Below, piece by piece: positions 1 to 7,304 of a DNA stretch of 64,000 bases (position 1 is the stretch's first letter; each line of letters opens with the position of its first letter). The notes under the pieces were generated by a model, which saw only the letters and a list, made by a program, of their open reading frames with translations, did no database searches and was not told the DNA's origin. Both the position numbers and the translations under genes were made by a program. The DNA is taken from positions 372,001 to 436,000 of the forward strand of contig NZ_QFYQ01000001.1 of the NCBI RefSeq assembly GCF_003254475.1, given 5' to 3'. This DNA is from Phenylobacterium soli (GTDB lineage Bacteria > Pseudomonadota > Alphaproteobacteria > Caulobacterales > Caulobacteraceae).

Positions 1-1
1 C

Positions 2-478
2 ACTCGGCTCGGTCCGCTGCAGAGCGTCAAGGCGCGCGACGACATCCACGATCAGGTGCGCCGCAGCGTGGCGGCCGGCGCGCGCCTGCTGACCGGCGGC
101 GAGATCCCCGACCGGCCCGGCGCCTGGTACCCGCCCACCGTGCTGAGCGAGGTGAAGCCCGGCATGCCGGCCTATGACGAGGAGGTGTTCGGTCCCGTGG
201 CGGCGGTCATCGAAGCGGCCGGCGAGGCCGAGGCGATCGCCATCGCCAACGCCTCGCGCTTCGGCCTCGGCTCAGGGGTGCTGACCTCCGACCTCGCGCG
301 CGGCGAGCGCATCGCCGCCGAGGAACTCGAGGCGGGGATGAGCTTCGTGAACGCCAACGTCCGCTCCGACCCGCGCCTGCCGTTCGGCGGGGTGAAGGAG
401 AGCGGCTATGGCCGCGAATGCTCGGAGTTCGGCATCCACGAGTTCGTCAACATCAAGAGCGTGCTCGTGGCGGGCTGA
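2..478 (+). CDS. Aldehyde dehydrogenase, C-terminal part (5' end outside window)
   Basis: This is the last ~158 residues of an NAD(P)-dependent aldehyde dehydrogenase; the frame is open to the left window edge. Visible family motifs are EEVFGPVAAV and, near the end, LPFGGVKESGYGRE, which closes the catalytic domain in this superfamily. The text around GPLQSVKARDDIHDQV resembles succinate-semialdehyde dehydrogenases, where the residues after the substrate loop have the same shape. The catalytic Cys and Glu lie outside the window, so the substrate cannot be set. It ends 3 bases before the convergent lipoprotein gene. Confidence 0.9.
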   Translation, partial: TRLGPLQSVKARDDIHDQVRRSVAAGARLLTGGEIPDRPGAWYPPTVLSEVKPGMPAYDEEVFGPVAAVIEAAGEAEAIAIANASRFGLGSGVLTSDLARGERIAAEELEAGMSFVNANVRSDPRLPFGGVKESGYGRECSEFGIHEFVNIKSVLVAG

Positions 479-480
479 GC

Positions 481-960
481 CTACCAGCGGCGGCCTTCGG
501 CCATGACCACCAGGCGCCCCTCGGCGGCGGGTGGCGCGGCGCCCTGGACAAGGCGAAGTCGGGCCGCCGCCACGCCTCGGCTGCGCAGGCCCGCGGCCAC
601 CGCCTCGGCGCGCGCCTGGGCGAGCGTCTTCTGCTCCGCATCCGTTCCATGGCCGTCCGCCTGGCCAACGATCACCGCGCTCACCTGCGGGTGGCAGGCG
701 AGAAGCTGGGCGACGCGCTCCAGCTCGGGCTGCGCGACCTCACCGATGGTCGCCGCGCCGAAGCCGAAGCCGACACTCGCGGTGTCGCCGAGGACCGGAC
801 AGGCCGGGGCCGGCGCTGCGGTGCGATGGGCCCGGGCATCGGCCACGGCCTTGCTGGGCGTCGGCTTGACCCGCTGGGTCAGGCAGCCGGAGAGGGCGAC
901 GGCGGCTCCGAGGGCCAGGAGCGTCGCGAGGCGATGGGCGCGCAATGCGTTCGTCATCAT
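481..960 (-). CDS. OmpA-like-domain lipoprotein
   Basis: A 159-residue lipoprotein. Residues 1-26 form a signal peptide ending in the lipobox LSGC (Cys26). The remainder resembles a short OmpA C-terminal (peptidoglycan-associated) domain: a phosphate-like VGFGFGAATI start, VIVGQADGHGT in place of the usual VEGHTD-type strand, and AQARAEAVAAGLRSRGVAAARL, typical of the helix that follows. Its likely place is the periplasmic face of the outer membrane. Two ATG codons stand in tandem at the start. A TTGACA hexamer lies on this strand at 997-992, but I see no good -10 partner. The domain call is from motif shape only. Confidence 0.7.
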   Translation of the reverse strand: MMTNALRAHRLATLLALGAAVALSGCLTQRVKPTPSKAVADARAHRTAAPAPACPVLGDTASVGFGFGAATIGEVAQPELERVAQLLACHPQVSAVIVGQADGHGTDAEQKTLAQARAEAVAAGLRSRGVAAARLRLVQGAAPPAAEGRLVVMAEGRRW

Positions 961-1093
961 GGGAACCTGCTCAAATCTCGCGGCCGGCGAATGTCAATGT
1001 TCGATGGTGCAAATGAGGCCGCTGCGGCGCCGCTGAAACCGCCGCCGCCCCGCGCCGGTTCGCCATGGCGAGACGCTGCACGGAGTTTGCGCC

Positions 1094-1591
1094 ATGGCGA
1101 AGGACGACGAAGCCCGCAAAGCCGACCTGAAGGCCCGCGAATACCGCGACGAGAAGGGCGAGCTGCACCACCACACCCATCCCTACATGGAGCGCCACGG
1201 CCTCGATGGCGGCGCCCGCAAGCCGGCGACGAAGGCTTCCGGGTCCCGGCCCGGTGAAAGCCGGTCGGACGGCCACGATCGCAGCGGCGGCGCGCGGACC
1301 ACCACCAATCACGACGAGATCCGCGAATGGGCCGAAACCCACGGCGGCCAGCCGGCGGCGGTCAAACGCACCCACAGGGGCGGCGACGTGGGGATCATCC
1401 GCATCATGTTTCCCGAGGCGCCGAACTCGGAGCACGACGCCCTCGAGGCGATCTCCTGGGAAGAGTTCTTCGAGGAGTTCGAGGCCCGCGACCTCGCCCT
1501 GCTCTACGACGAGGACAGCCTGTTCTCGAAGATCATCGGCCGCGACACGGCCGCCAAGCGCAAGGGCGGGGACAACCACGCCCACCGCTGA
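1094..1591 (+). CDS. Conserved hypothetical hydrophilic protein
   Basis: A 165-residue charged protein with no signal peptide or membrane segment. Residues 1-36 are very basic/acidic and His-rich (KGELHHHTHPYMERHG). A low-complexity Gly/Ser/Arg linker follows, then a folded C-terminal half starting at NHDEIREWAETHGGQPAAVK and containing RIMFPE and ISWEEFFEEFEARDLALLY. The second half resembles a small conserved domain found in many proteobacteria, sometimes annotated without good reason as a glucan branching enzyme; I would not carry that name over. The gene is divergent from the OmpA-like lipoprotein, and the two share 133 bases. Function unknown. Confidence 0.75.
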   Translation: MAKDDEARKADLKAREYRDEKGELHHHTHPYMERHGLDGGARKPATKASGSRPGESRSDGHDRSGGARTTTNHDEIREWAETHGGQPAAVKRTHRGGDVGIIRIMFPEAPNSEHDALEAISWEEFFEEFEARDLALLYDEDSLFSKIIGRDTAAKRKGGDNHAHR

Positions 1592-1597
1592 GGCGGC

Positions 1598-2353
1598 TCA
1601 CCCCGCCGGGACGATCTCGCCGAGCGCCGGCCCAATCTCGTCGTGCAGGACCAGGTCGGCGATCTCGTCCATCTCGGTGGCCTCGCGATTGACGATGGCG
1701 AGCCGTGCGCCGTTGCGCTTGGCGAGGATCGGGAACCCTGCCGCCGGATAGACGACCAGCGAGGAGCCCAGCACCAGGAAGAGGTCGCAGTCCAGGGTCT
1801 CGGCCTCGGCGCGGCGCATCTCGAGCTCCGGCATGGCCTGGCCGAAGGAGATGACTGCGGTCTTCACCAGGCCGCCGCAGACCCGGCAGTAAGGGATTTC
1901 GCCCGCCTTCTCGAAGCCGACCTTCAGCTCGGCCAGCTCATGCCGCTCGCCGCACTCCAGGCACTTGGCGTAGCTGGCGTTGCCGTGCAGCTCGATCACC
2001 TTGTCCGCGGGCACGCCGGAATCCTGGTGCAGGTTGTCTACGTTCTGGGTGATCACCGCGCCCGCCTTGCCGCGCGCCACCAGCCGCGCCACCGCGTGAT
2101 GACCCTGGTTCGGCGCCCGCCCGGTCCAGCCGGCCCGCCCGGAGAAGGCGCGGGACCAGGCCTCCCGCCGCTTGTCAGGGTCGGAGACGAACTCCTGGAA
2201 ATAGATCGGCTTCATCCGGCTCCACACACCGCCCGGGGAGCGGAAGTCCGGGATGCCGGACTCGGTGGAGATCCCGGCGCCGGTGAACACCACCACGCGG
2301 CGGGCTTCGTCGATCAGGCGGGCGAGGTCTGAGCGCGACTGGGAACGGGGCAT
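1598..2353 (-). CDS. cobB: SIR2-family NAD-dependent protein deacylase (CobB type)
   Basis: A 251-residue sirtuin that removes acyl groups from protein lysines at the cost of NAD. All family motifs are visible: the NAD-binding FTGAGISTESGIPDFRS near residue 23, TQNVDNLHQDSG, the catalytic His in ELHGNA, and four zinc cysteines as CLECG and CRVCG. The length fits bacterial class II/III sirtuins. I do not see the YxxR pair of desuccinylase-type enzymes at a clear position, so the acyl preference is open. Its stop lies 6 bases from the convergent hypothetical gene. Confidence 0.93.
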   Translation of the reverse strand: MPRSQSRSDLARLIDEARRVVVFTGAGISTESGIPDFRSPGGVWSRMKPIYFQEFVSDPDKRREAWSRAFSGRAGWTGRAPNQGHHAVARLVARGKAGAVITQNVDNLHQDSGVPADKVIELHGNASYAKCLECGERHELAELKVGFEKAGEIPYCRVCGGLVKTAVISFGQAMPELEMRRAEAETLDCDLFLVLGSSLVVYPAAGFPILAKRNGARLAIVNREATEMDEIADLVLHDEIGPALGEIVPAG

Positions 2354-2395
2354 GGGTCGATCGTGGCCGAGAACAGCCGTCCGCGCCAGACCGGC

Positions 2396-3085
2396 TCAGT
2401 AGTACCGCGGCTCCATCGGGATGCCGAAGGCGTTCAGCACCATCGGCGGCGGCGGCTCGGGCGGGCCGGGACGGATGACGAGTTCCGCCCGGACGGCCTT
2501 CACCCCGGCGACCTCGGAGGCCAGCAGCTTGGCGAGCGAGGGATCGGACGAATGGCGGGCCTCGCCGCTCAGGGTGACGACGCCCTCCTCCACCTCCACG
2601 CTCATGCCGCGGGCGTCGAGCAGCGGGTCGCGCAGCAGCCGCTCGCAGACGGCCTCGTAGACCTGCTGATCTTCGCGGTTCCAGTCCTTGGGTCCACGGC
2701 CGCGATGGTGGCTGCGGCCGGCGGCCTCGTCGTCGGCGCAGATGTCCATCCAGCTGCGGTCGTCGGCCCCGAAGGTCTCGCCGCGGCCGCCGAAGCTGCG
2801 GTCATAGTCGCCGGCGCTCATGCCGCCGCCGTAGGCCTCGCCGCCGAAACCTTCACGGTAGTCGCTCGGCGCGACGCTGCCGCCGTAGCCTGCGCCCCAG
2901 CTGCCGTCGAAGCCCTGGTTGCGCCCGGCCCCGCCGAAATCCCGGCCGTAGCCGCGGCCGTAGCCCGGGTCGCCGCCTTCGTACCCGCCGGCGTGCGACT
3001 GGCCCGCCGTCGACTGTTCAGTTCCTGGATCGCTGGCCTTTGGATCGTTGTCGCGAGCCGCAGGCTCGCCGCGCCGGTCCGGCAT
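2396..3085 (-). CDS. BON-domain protein with long Gly/Tyr-rich N-terminus
   Basis: A 229-residue protein. The ATG at 3085 is chosen because AAGGAGG sits 5 bases upstream; a longer frame reaches 3322 but has no such site. Residues 1 to ~125 are low complexity, rich in Gly, Tyr, Asp, Ser and Arg (GYGRGYGRDFGGAGR and similar blocks) and probably disordered. From ~135 a BON domain follows (VYEAVCERLLRDPLLDARGM, VEEGVVTLSGEARH, ASEVAGVKAVRAELV), a small fold found in envelope stress and phospholipid-binding proteins such as OsmY. There is no clear signal peptide. The tail is Pro-rich and ends in PRYY. Confidence 0.82.
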   Translation of the reverse strand: MPDRRGEPAARDNDPKASDPGTEQSTAGQSHAGGYEGGDPGYGRGYGRDFGGAGRNQGFDGSWGAGYGGSVAPSDYREGFGGEAYGGGMSAGDYDRSFGGRGETFGADDRSWMDICADDEAAGRSHHRGRGPKDWNREDQQVYEAVCERLLRDPLLDARGMSVEVEEGVVTLSGEARHSSDPSLAKLLASEVAGVKAVRAELVIRPGPPEPPPPMVLNAFGIPMEPRYY

Positions 3086-3491
3086 CTTGGCCTCCTTCTC
3101 TCGAACGCTTCCAAGAAAACAGGCGAGACCTGACGACGTTCCCGTCCACGGCCGAGCTTCGCGCGGGTGTGATTGAGTTGAGGAGAGAAGTGGCCCCGCT
3201 GCGAGGGGCCGACCGACCCGGCGAGGTCGGGGGGATGCCAGGGTGTTCCGCCGGGTCGGTCGGGAGCCGCTCGTGTCCGACAGGCAAGTCGTTGAGAGGC
3301 TGGGTGGAGAACCCCCTGTCAAATGACAAGTTCCGAACCGGTCGAAGAAATATCCCGGACCCCTCCCCCGGCGGCGCCCGCGAACTGCACAGGTGCCTAA
3401 TTTTTAGCCATTTGCCTCCGACGAACTTTGCGGATATTCCGCCCAGGCGCTGCCTGATATGGAGGCAGTTCGGCGACTGCGGGGGAGGCAG
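3086..3491. other. 406-base intergenic region between the BON gene and amt
   Basis: No convincing gene is present; the open frames here are out of frame with good start sites and lack homology I can recognise. It holds the upstream regions of two divergent genes. A hairpin GGCCCC-N7-GGGGCC lies at 3192-3210. I looked for a sigma-54 promoter (TGGC-N8-TTGC) ahead of the ammonium transporter and found none. An AT-richer stretch lies at 3398-3415. Confidence 0.5.
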
Positions 3492-4709
3492 ATGACGACG
3501 ATCGACGCCGCCAATACGGCCTGGGTGCTGACCGCCACGGCCCTCGTGCTGTTCATGACCCTGCCCGGGCTGGCCCTGTTCTACGCCGGCCTGGTGCGGA
3601 TGAAGAACGTGCTGTCGGTGATGATGCACTGCGTCAGCATCGCGTGCCTCGCCTCGGTGATCTGGCTGTTCGGCGGCTACACCTTGTCGTTCTCCGGCGG
3701 CGGCGGCTGGATCGGCGACCTGGCCAAGTTCGGCCTCGTCGGGGTGCGGCGCGACAGCGTCGCCAACGGCCTGCCGGAGCTCGCCTTCTTCGCCTTCCAG
3801 ATGACCTTCGCGGTCATCACTCCTGCCCTCATCGTGGGCGCCTTCGTGGAGCGCATCCGCTTCGGGGCGGTGCTGGTTTTCTCGGCGCTCTGGCTGCTGA
3901 TCGTCTATGCGCCGGTGACCCACTGGGTGTGGGGCGGCGGCTGGCTGATGAGCCGCCACGTGATGGACTACGCCGGCGGCCTGGTGGTGCACGCCACCGC
4001 CGGGACCTCGGCCATCCTCCTGGCCTGGCGGCTCGGGCCGCGCGACGGCTACCCCCGCGACCTCTCGCCGCCGCACAATCCCGGCATGACCATGATGGGC
4101 GCCGGCATGCTGTGGGTCGGCTGGTACGGCTTCAACGCCGGCTCCGCGCTGGCCGCCAACGGCGACGCCGCCGCGGCCCTGGTCGCCACCCACCTGTCGG
4201 CCGCGACCGCCGGCCTCGTGTGGGCGCTGATCGAGTGGATTCGCTTCAAGCGCGCCAGCATGGTCGGCCTTGTCACCGGCGTGGTGGCGGGCTTGGCCAC
4301 CGTGACGCCGGCTTCGGGCTATGTGGGCCCGGTGGGCGGGGTGGTCCTGGGCGCCGCGGCCTCCTTCGTCTGCTACAACGCCGTCGAGTTCGTCCGGCAT
4401 CGTCTCAAGATCGACGACAGCCTGGACGTCTTCGCCGTGCACGGCGTCGGCGGCATCCTCGGAACCCTGCTGGTCTCGGTCCTGGCCGCCAAGGGGCTCG
4501 GCGGCGCCGGCTACGCGCGGGGCGTCAGCATGGCCGGACAGGCCCTGACCCAGGTGATCGGCGTCGTCGTCACCGTGGCCTGGTCGGCCGTGGCCACCCT
4601 GGCGCTCGCCTTCCTCTGCGAGAAGACCGTCGGGCTGCGGGCCCGCGACGAGGCGATCGAGGAGGGGCTCGACCTCTCCGCCCACGGCGAGCGGGCCTGG
4701 AACCCCTAG
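3492..4709 (+). CDS. amtB: Ammonium transporter (Amt/MEP/Rh family)
   Basis: A 405-residue polytopic inner-membrane channel for ammonium. The ATG at 3492 follows GGGGGAGGCAG; an upstream in-frame ATG at 3459 has no such site. About eleven hydrophobic segments are seen, in keeping with the family. The paired pore histidines are present in GGLVVHATAGTSAI and FAVHGVGGILGTLL, as are WVGWYGFNAGS and the early GLALFYAGLVRMKN signature. No cleavable signal peptide is obvious. glnK, which usually sits next to amtB and blocks it by PII binding, is not adjacent. Its TAG overlaps the stop of the convergent yggU gene (CTAG at 4706-4709). Confidence 0.95.
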   Translation: MTTIDAANTAWVLTATALVLFMTLPGLALFYAGLVRMKNVLSVMMHCVSIACLASVIWLFGGYTLSFSGGGGWIGDLAKFGLVGVRRDSVANGLPELAFFAFQMTFAVITPALIVGAFVERIRFGAVLVFSALWLLIVYAPVTHWVWGGGWLMSRHVMDYAGGLVVHATAGTSAILLAWRLGPRDGYPRDLSPPHNPGMTMMGAGMLWVGWYGFNAGSALAANGDAAAALVATHLSAATAGLVWALIEWIRFKRASMVGLVTGVVAGLATVTPASGYVGPVGGVVLGAAASFVCYNAVEFVRHRLKIDDSLDVFAVHGVGGILGTLLVSVLAAKGLGGAGYARGVSMAGQALTQVIGVVVTVAWSAVATLALAFLCEKTVGLRARDEAIEEGLDLSAHGERAWNP

Positions 4710-4984
4710 GCTGGCGGTAGGCCGAAGGCGGCCTGCAGCTCCGCCTCGCCGACCGGCGCCTCGAAGCGCTTCAGCCGCGAGGTCTGGCCGGCGACCAGGG
4801 TCAGGGCCGATTTCGGGATCTTCAGCGCCTTGGCGAGGAGCACGATGACCGCCGCATTGGCAGCGCCGTCGGACGCGGCCGCTGAGACCCGCACCTTGAG
4901 CACCGGCCGGCCGGCCTCGTCGCGGATCCAGCCGTCGATGGCGTCGCGCCCGCCCTTGGGCGTCACGCGCACCGCGAACTGCAT
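4706..4984 (-). CDS. yggU: YggU/DUF167 family protein
   Basis: A 92-residue member of the DUF167 family, whose biochemical function is unknown. The conserved core is visible: FAVRVTPKGGRDAIDG at the start, LKVRVSAAASDGAANAAVI, and the Lys/Ser-rich strand ALTLVAGQTSRLKRFEA. It lies 4 bases downstream of the YggT gene on the same strand. This yggT-yggU order is common across proteobacteria, so the two are almost certainly one operon. Confidence 0.9.
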   Translation of the reverse strand: MQFAVRVTPKGGRDAIDGWIRDEAGRPVLKVRVSAAASDGAANAAVIVLLAKALKIPKSALTLVAGQTSRLKRFEAPVGEAELQAAFGLPPA

Positions 4985-4988
4985 GGGA

Positions 4989-5294
4989 TCAGCCCAGGGC
5001 CGCCTGGATGGGCCCGAAGATCATCGGCAGCAGGTAGCGGCGCACGCCCTGGATGATCAGCAGCGCGATGATCGGGGTGATGTCGACGCCGCCCAGAGGC
5101 GGGATGAGGCGCTGGAACGGCGCCAGCACCGGCCGGGTCACCGCCTCGAGGAAGTGAGCGATCGAATAGACGATCCGATTCCTCAGGTTGATGACGTCGA
5201 AGGCCACCAGCCACGACAGGATGGCGCTGATGATGATCGCCCAGACCAGAAGGCCCAGCAGCGCGTCGACGATGAAATAGAGGAAGCTGCCCAT
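4989..5294 (-). CDS. yggT: YggT family membrane protein
   Basis: A 101-residue inner-membrane protein with hydrophobic segments at the N-terminus (FLYFIVDALLGLLVWAIIIS) and C-terminus (ITPIIALLIIQGVRRYLL). The middle stretch with LRNRIVYSIAHFLEAVTRPVLAPFQRLIPP matches the family pattern of a Pro/Arg-containing loop after the first helix. Homologues (YlmG/YggT) affect cell division and membrane organisation in some bacteria and plastids; the molecular role is not settled. It is the first gene of the yggT-yggU pair, read away from tRNA-Ala. Confidence 0.9.
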   Translation of the reverse strand: MGSFLYFIVDALLGLLVWAIIISAILSWLVAFDVINLRNRIVYSIAHFLEAVTRPVLAPFQRLIPPLGGVDITPIIALLIIQGVRRYLLPMIFGPIQAALG

Positions 5295-5350
5295 GTCCCG
5301 CTTCTAACCAGCTTTTCGGCTGCGGCAAAGGCGAGCGGCGCGAAGGGCGC

Positions 5351-5380
5351 TTGACAGGGCCGGGCGCAATCGCCTTATTC
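5351..5380 (+). promoter_or_regulatory. Promoter of tRNA-Ala
   Basis: A perfect -35 TTGACA (5351-5356) is followed after 18 bases by TTATTC (5375-5380). The tRNA begins 11 bases after the -10 element, as expected for a strong stable-RNA promoter. Confidence 0.65.
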
Positions 5381-5391
5381 CGCGCCTTCCT

Positions 5392-5467
5392 GGGGCCGTA
5401 GCTCAGTTGGTAGAGCGCCTCGTTCGCAATGAGGAGGTCAGGGGTTCGACTCCCCTCGGCTCCACCA
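5392..5467 (+). tRNA. tRNA-Ala, anticodon CGC
   Basis: A 76-nucleotide cloverleaf with encoded CCA. Acceptor GGGGCCG pairs with CGGCTCC and includes the G3-U70 wobble pair, the identity mark for alanyl-tRNA synthetase. The D arm is GCTC/GAGC. The anticodon stem CCTCG/TGAGG closes the loop TTCGCAA, giving anticodon CGC (reads GCG). The T arm is AGGGG-TTCGACT-CCCCT. GCG is a much-used Ala codon in a genome this rich in GC. Confidence 0.97.
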
Positions 5468-5481
5468 TCCCTTCGGGATGG
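5465..5481 (+). terminator. Hairpin overlapping the 3' end of tRNA-Ala
   Basis: CCATCCC-TTC-GGGATGG forms a perfect 7-bp stem starting inside the tRNA's CCA end. No T-tract follows, so it may be a processing or 3'-end signal instead of an intrinsic terminator. Confidence 0.4.
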
Positions 5482-5519
5482 CTCCCCAGGATCTTCCAAT
5501 GCCTTCGGACCGACCGCCC

Positions 5520-5699
5520 TCAGCCCAGGGCGTAGAGGTGCTCGCCTGCGTGGCGCACTTCGACGACCCGCGCGCCGGGTTCGCGGCGCAGGCGCTGAGC
5601 TTCGATCATGACCTCCGCGGGCGTGCAGACGAGTTCGTGGCTGCGCCAGGCGCCCGCCCGCTTCAGAACCCTCAGCTCGTAGACCCGCGGCGTGTTCAA
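5520..5699 (-). CDS. Small conserved-looking hypothetical protein (59 aa)
   Basis: A short frame of 59 residues starting at TTG (5699), with a purine-rich AAAGGGGA ~7 bases upstream. The product begins with NTPRVYELRVLKRAGAWR and ends in EHLYALG. Third codon positions are strongly G/C, as in neighbouring real genes, and the composition is that of a compact soluble protein (alternating strand VYELRVLK, helix EVMIEAQRLRRE, strand ARVVEVRHAGE). No signal peptide. It is divergent from the BLUF regulator and convergent with tRNA-Ala. I do not recognise the family. The start codon is the least certain part. Confidence 0.55.
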   Translation of the reverse strand: MNTPRVYELRVLKRAGAWRSHELVCTPAEVMIEAQRLRREPGARVVEVRHAGEHLYALG

Positions 5700-5969
5700 G
5701 ACCCGTCCCCTTTCCCGGCGGCGTTCTTAGGCAGGCGGCGCGTCACGGTCTCTTCCGGTCGACTACTTAGATCCTCCCGGTGGAGTGGGCGGCGCACGCC
5801 AACCTGGCGTAGCGGAGGGCCGCCCGCATACCCCAATTTCGACAATCTTAATGAGAGTAATCCGCAGTCTCACGCGCCGGTCGATTGTGGTTTGCCAAAG
5901 CGCCGCCCAGGCTCGGACGGCGCGGTCGGTCCACGCGCGATCACGTCCACCGACCTTTGGGGAGGGACT

Positions 5970-6704
5970 TTGTTTCTGACCGGAGAGGCCCTGCGCGCCG
6001 CGCGGGCCATGGCGCGCCTGGACCAGGCGGGTCTGGCGTCGACCAGTGGCATCAGCCTGGAGACCGTGAAGCGGCTGGAGGCGATCCGCGGACGCGTGAA
6101 CGCCAACGCGCGCACGCTCGACGCCCTGCTGGAGGCGCTCGCCCGTGCGGGCGTCACCGTCGAGGTGTCGCGCGAGGGCGTCTGCGTGCGCCAGACGACG
6201 GCGCCCGCCTCCCCGTCCGCCCGCATGCTGGACCGCATGATGGAGCTGCCCCGGAGCCCCGCGCGGCAGCCTGCGGGCCTCTACCGGCTGATGTATTTCT
6301 CGACCGCCCAGCCGGCGGCCTGCGGCGACCTCGCCGAAAGCCTCGGGGCCATCCTGGCGGCCTCGACCCGTCGCAACGGCGCGCTCAACCTCACCGGCGC
6401 CCTGCTGGCCTGCAACGGCCGCTTCCTGCAGGCGCTGGAGGGGGAGCGCAGCGCCGTCCAGCAGGTGTTCGGCGCCATCGCCGCCGACCCGCGCCACCGG
6501 GACGTCACGGTGATCGAGAGCCGCGAGGTCTCCTCGCGCAGCTTCCCCGGCTGGCTGATGTGCGCGCGGGCCGCCGCCCCGCAGGAGCTCGCGAGCGGGG
6601 ACGGCTTCGCCCCGGAGCGACTGTCGCCGGCCGGGGCGCTCGGCGCCCTGATGCTGCTCTCGGACATGGAGCACCAGGAGCTGGACGGCCCCACGGGCCG
6701 TTGA
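5970..6704 (+). CDS. Blue-light sensor: XRE-type HTH fused to a BLUF domain
   Basis: A 244-residue two-domain protein. Residues ~4-65 form an XRE/Cro-like helix-turn-helix (TGEALRAARAMARLDQAGLA, then SGISLETVKRLEAIRGRVN). Residues ~103-200 form a BLUF domain, which binds FAD and senses blue light. The flavin-network residues are present and correctly spaced: Tyr109 (LMYFSTA), Asn136 (RRNGALNLTG), Gln154 (RFLQALEG), Trp195 and Met197 (PGWLMC). TTG at 5970, preceded by GGGGAGGG, is chosen because it gives a whole HTH; an ATG at 6009 would cut its first helix. Likely role: a light-controlled DNA-binding regulator. Target genes are unknown; the divergent 59-residue gene and the gene downstream are candidates. 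Confidence 0.88.
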   Translation: MFLTGEALRAARAMARLDQAGLASTSGISLETVKRLEAIRGRVNANARTLDALLEALARAGVTVEVSREGVCVRQTTAPASPSARMLDRMMELPRSPARQPAGLYRLMYFSTAQPAACGDLAESLGAILAASTRRNGALNLTGALLACNGRFLQALEGERSAVQQVFGAIAADPRHRDVTVIESREVSSRSFPGWLMCARAAAPQELASGDGFAPERLSPAGALGALMLLSDMEHQELDGPTGR

Positions 6705-6769
6705 TCCCGGTCAAGGACGGATCGCGCCGCCGGTCCAGGGTGCGGCTCCCGCTCACAGGAGCCCGTCCC

Positions 6770-7237
6770 GTGCGAACACCCGTGTCCCTGGTGCTGGCCA
6801 CCGTCGCCAGCCTGATCGCCGCCGACCTGGCCGCCGCCCAGCCCGGCTATCCGCCGCCCCCTCCTCCGGGCGGTCATGTCGGCCGGCCGCCGCCGCCGGC
6901 CCCCTATCAGGCGAACCCGCAGCGCTACTACTATAACGGCCGCTGGGTCGGCCCGGACGAATGGGGCCGCCGCAGCTATGAGCGCGAGCGCTGGGCCCGC
7001 AACTACGAGCGCCGTCACCGCGATCGCGATCGCGACCATGACGACAGCTCGGCCCTGATCGCCGGCATCGTCGGCTTCGCGCTCGGCGCGGCGATCGTCG
7101 GCTCCATGGAGCAGGCCGACCACGCCCGCACCGCCGGCGGCGACTGGGATTCCTACTGCGCCCGCAAGTACCGCAGCTACGATCGGCGCAGCCGGACCTA
7201 TCTCGGCGGCGACGGCCTGCGCCACTATTGCCAGTAG
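6770..7237 (+). CDS. BA14K-family secreted protein
   Basis: A 155-residue protein starting at GTG with AGGAG 8 bases upstream. Residues 1-24 are a signal peptide ending in AAAQ. A Pro/Gly-rich stretch follows (PPPPPPGGH), then a basic Arg/Asp/His-rich part, a hydrophobic Gly/Ala helix (ALIAGIVGFALGAAIVGS) and, at the end, the BA14K pattern DSYCARKYRSYDRRSRTY...GLRHYC with two Cys. BA14K proteins of Brucella and relatives are envelope or secreted proteins with lectin-like activity; the function here is unknown. It lies 65 bases after the BLUF gene. Confidence 0.8.
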   Translation: MRTPVSLVLATVASLIAADLAAAQPGYPPPPPPGGHVGRPPPPAPYQANPQRYYYNGRWVGPDEWGRRSYERERWARNYERRHRDRDRDHDDSSALIAGIVGFALGAAIVGSMEQADHARTAGGDWDSYCARKYRSYDRRSRTYLGGDGLRHYCQ

Positions 7238-7250
7238 CGCCAAAGCAAAC

Positions 7251-7280
7251 GGGCCGCCGGACGTCCCCGCCCGGCGGCCC
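7251..7280. terminator. Bidirectional hairpin terminator
   Basis: A perfect 10-bp stem GGGCCGCCGG / CCGGCGGCCC with a 10-base loop, between two convergent genes. On the minus strand it is followed by GTTTGCTTTG, a weak T-rich tail, so it fits best as the terminator of the TonB receptor gene. Confidence 0.7.
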
Positions 7281-7304
7281 GCCGTCGATCGTTGACGCCC
7301 TGGC

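Noticed and set aside
1094..1591. Glucan branching enzyme
   Set aside because: 165 residues with no glycosidase motif; the name is a database carry-over.
3086..3491. A sigma-54 promoter before the ammonium transporter
   Set aside because: No TGGC-N8-TTGC spacing was found.
5478..5969. An N-terminal extension of the BLUF protein
   Set aside because: The extra frame is Pro/Arg-rich and crosses the tRNA hairpin and the 59-residue gene on the other strand; TTG 5970 has the ribosome site and gives a whole HTH.
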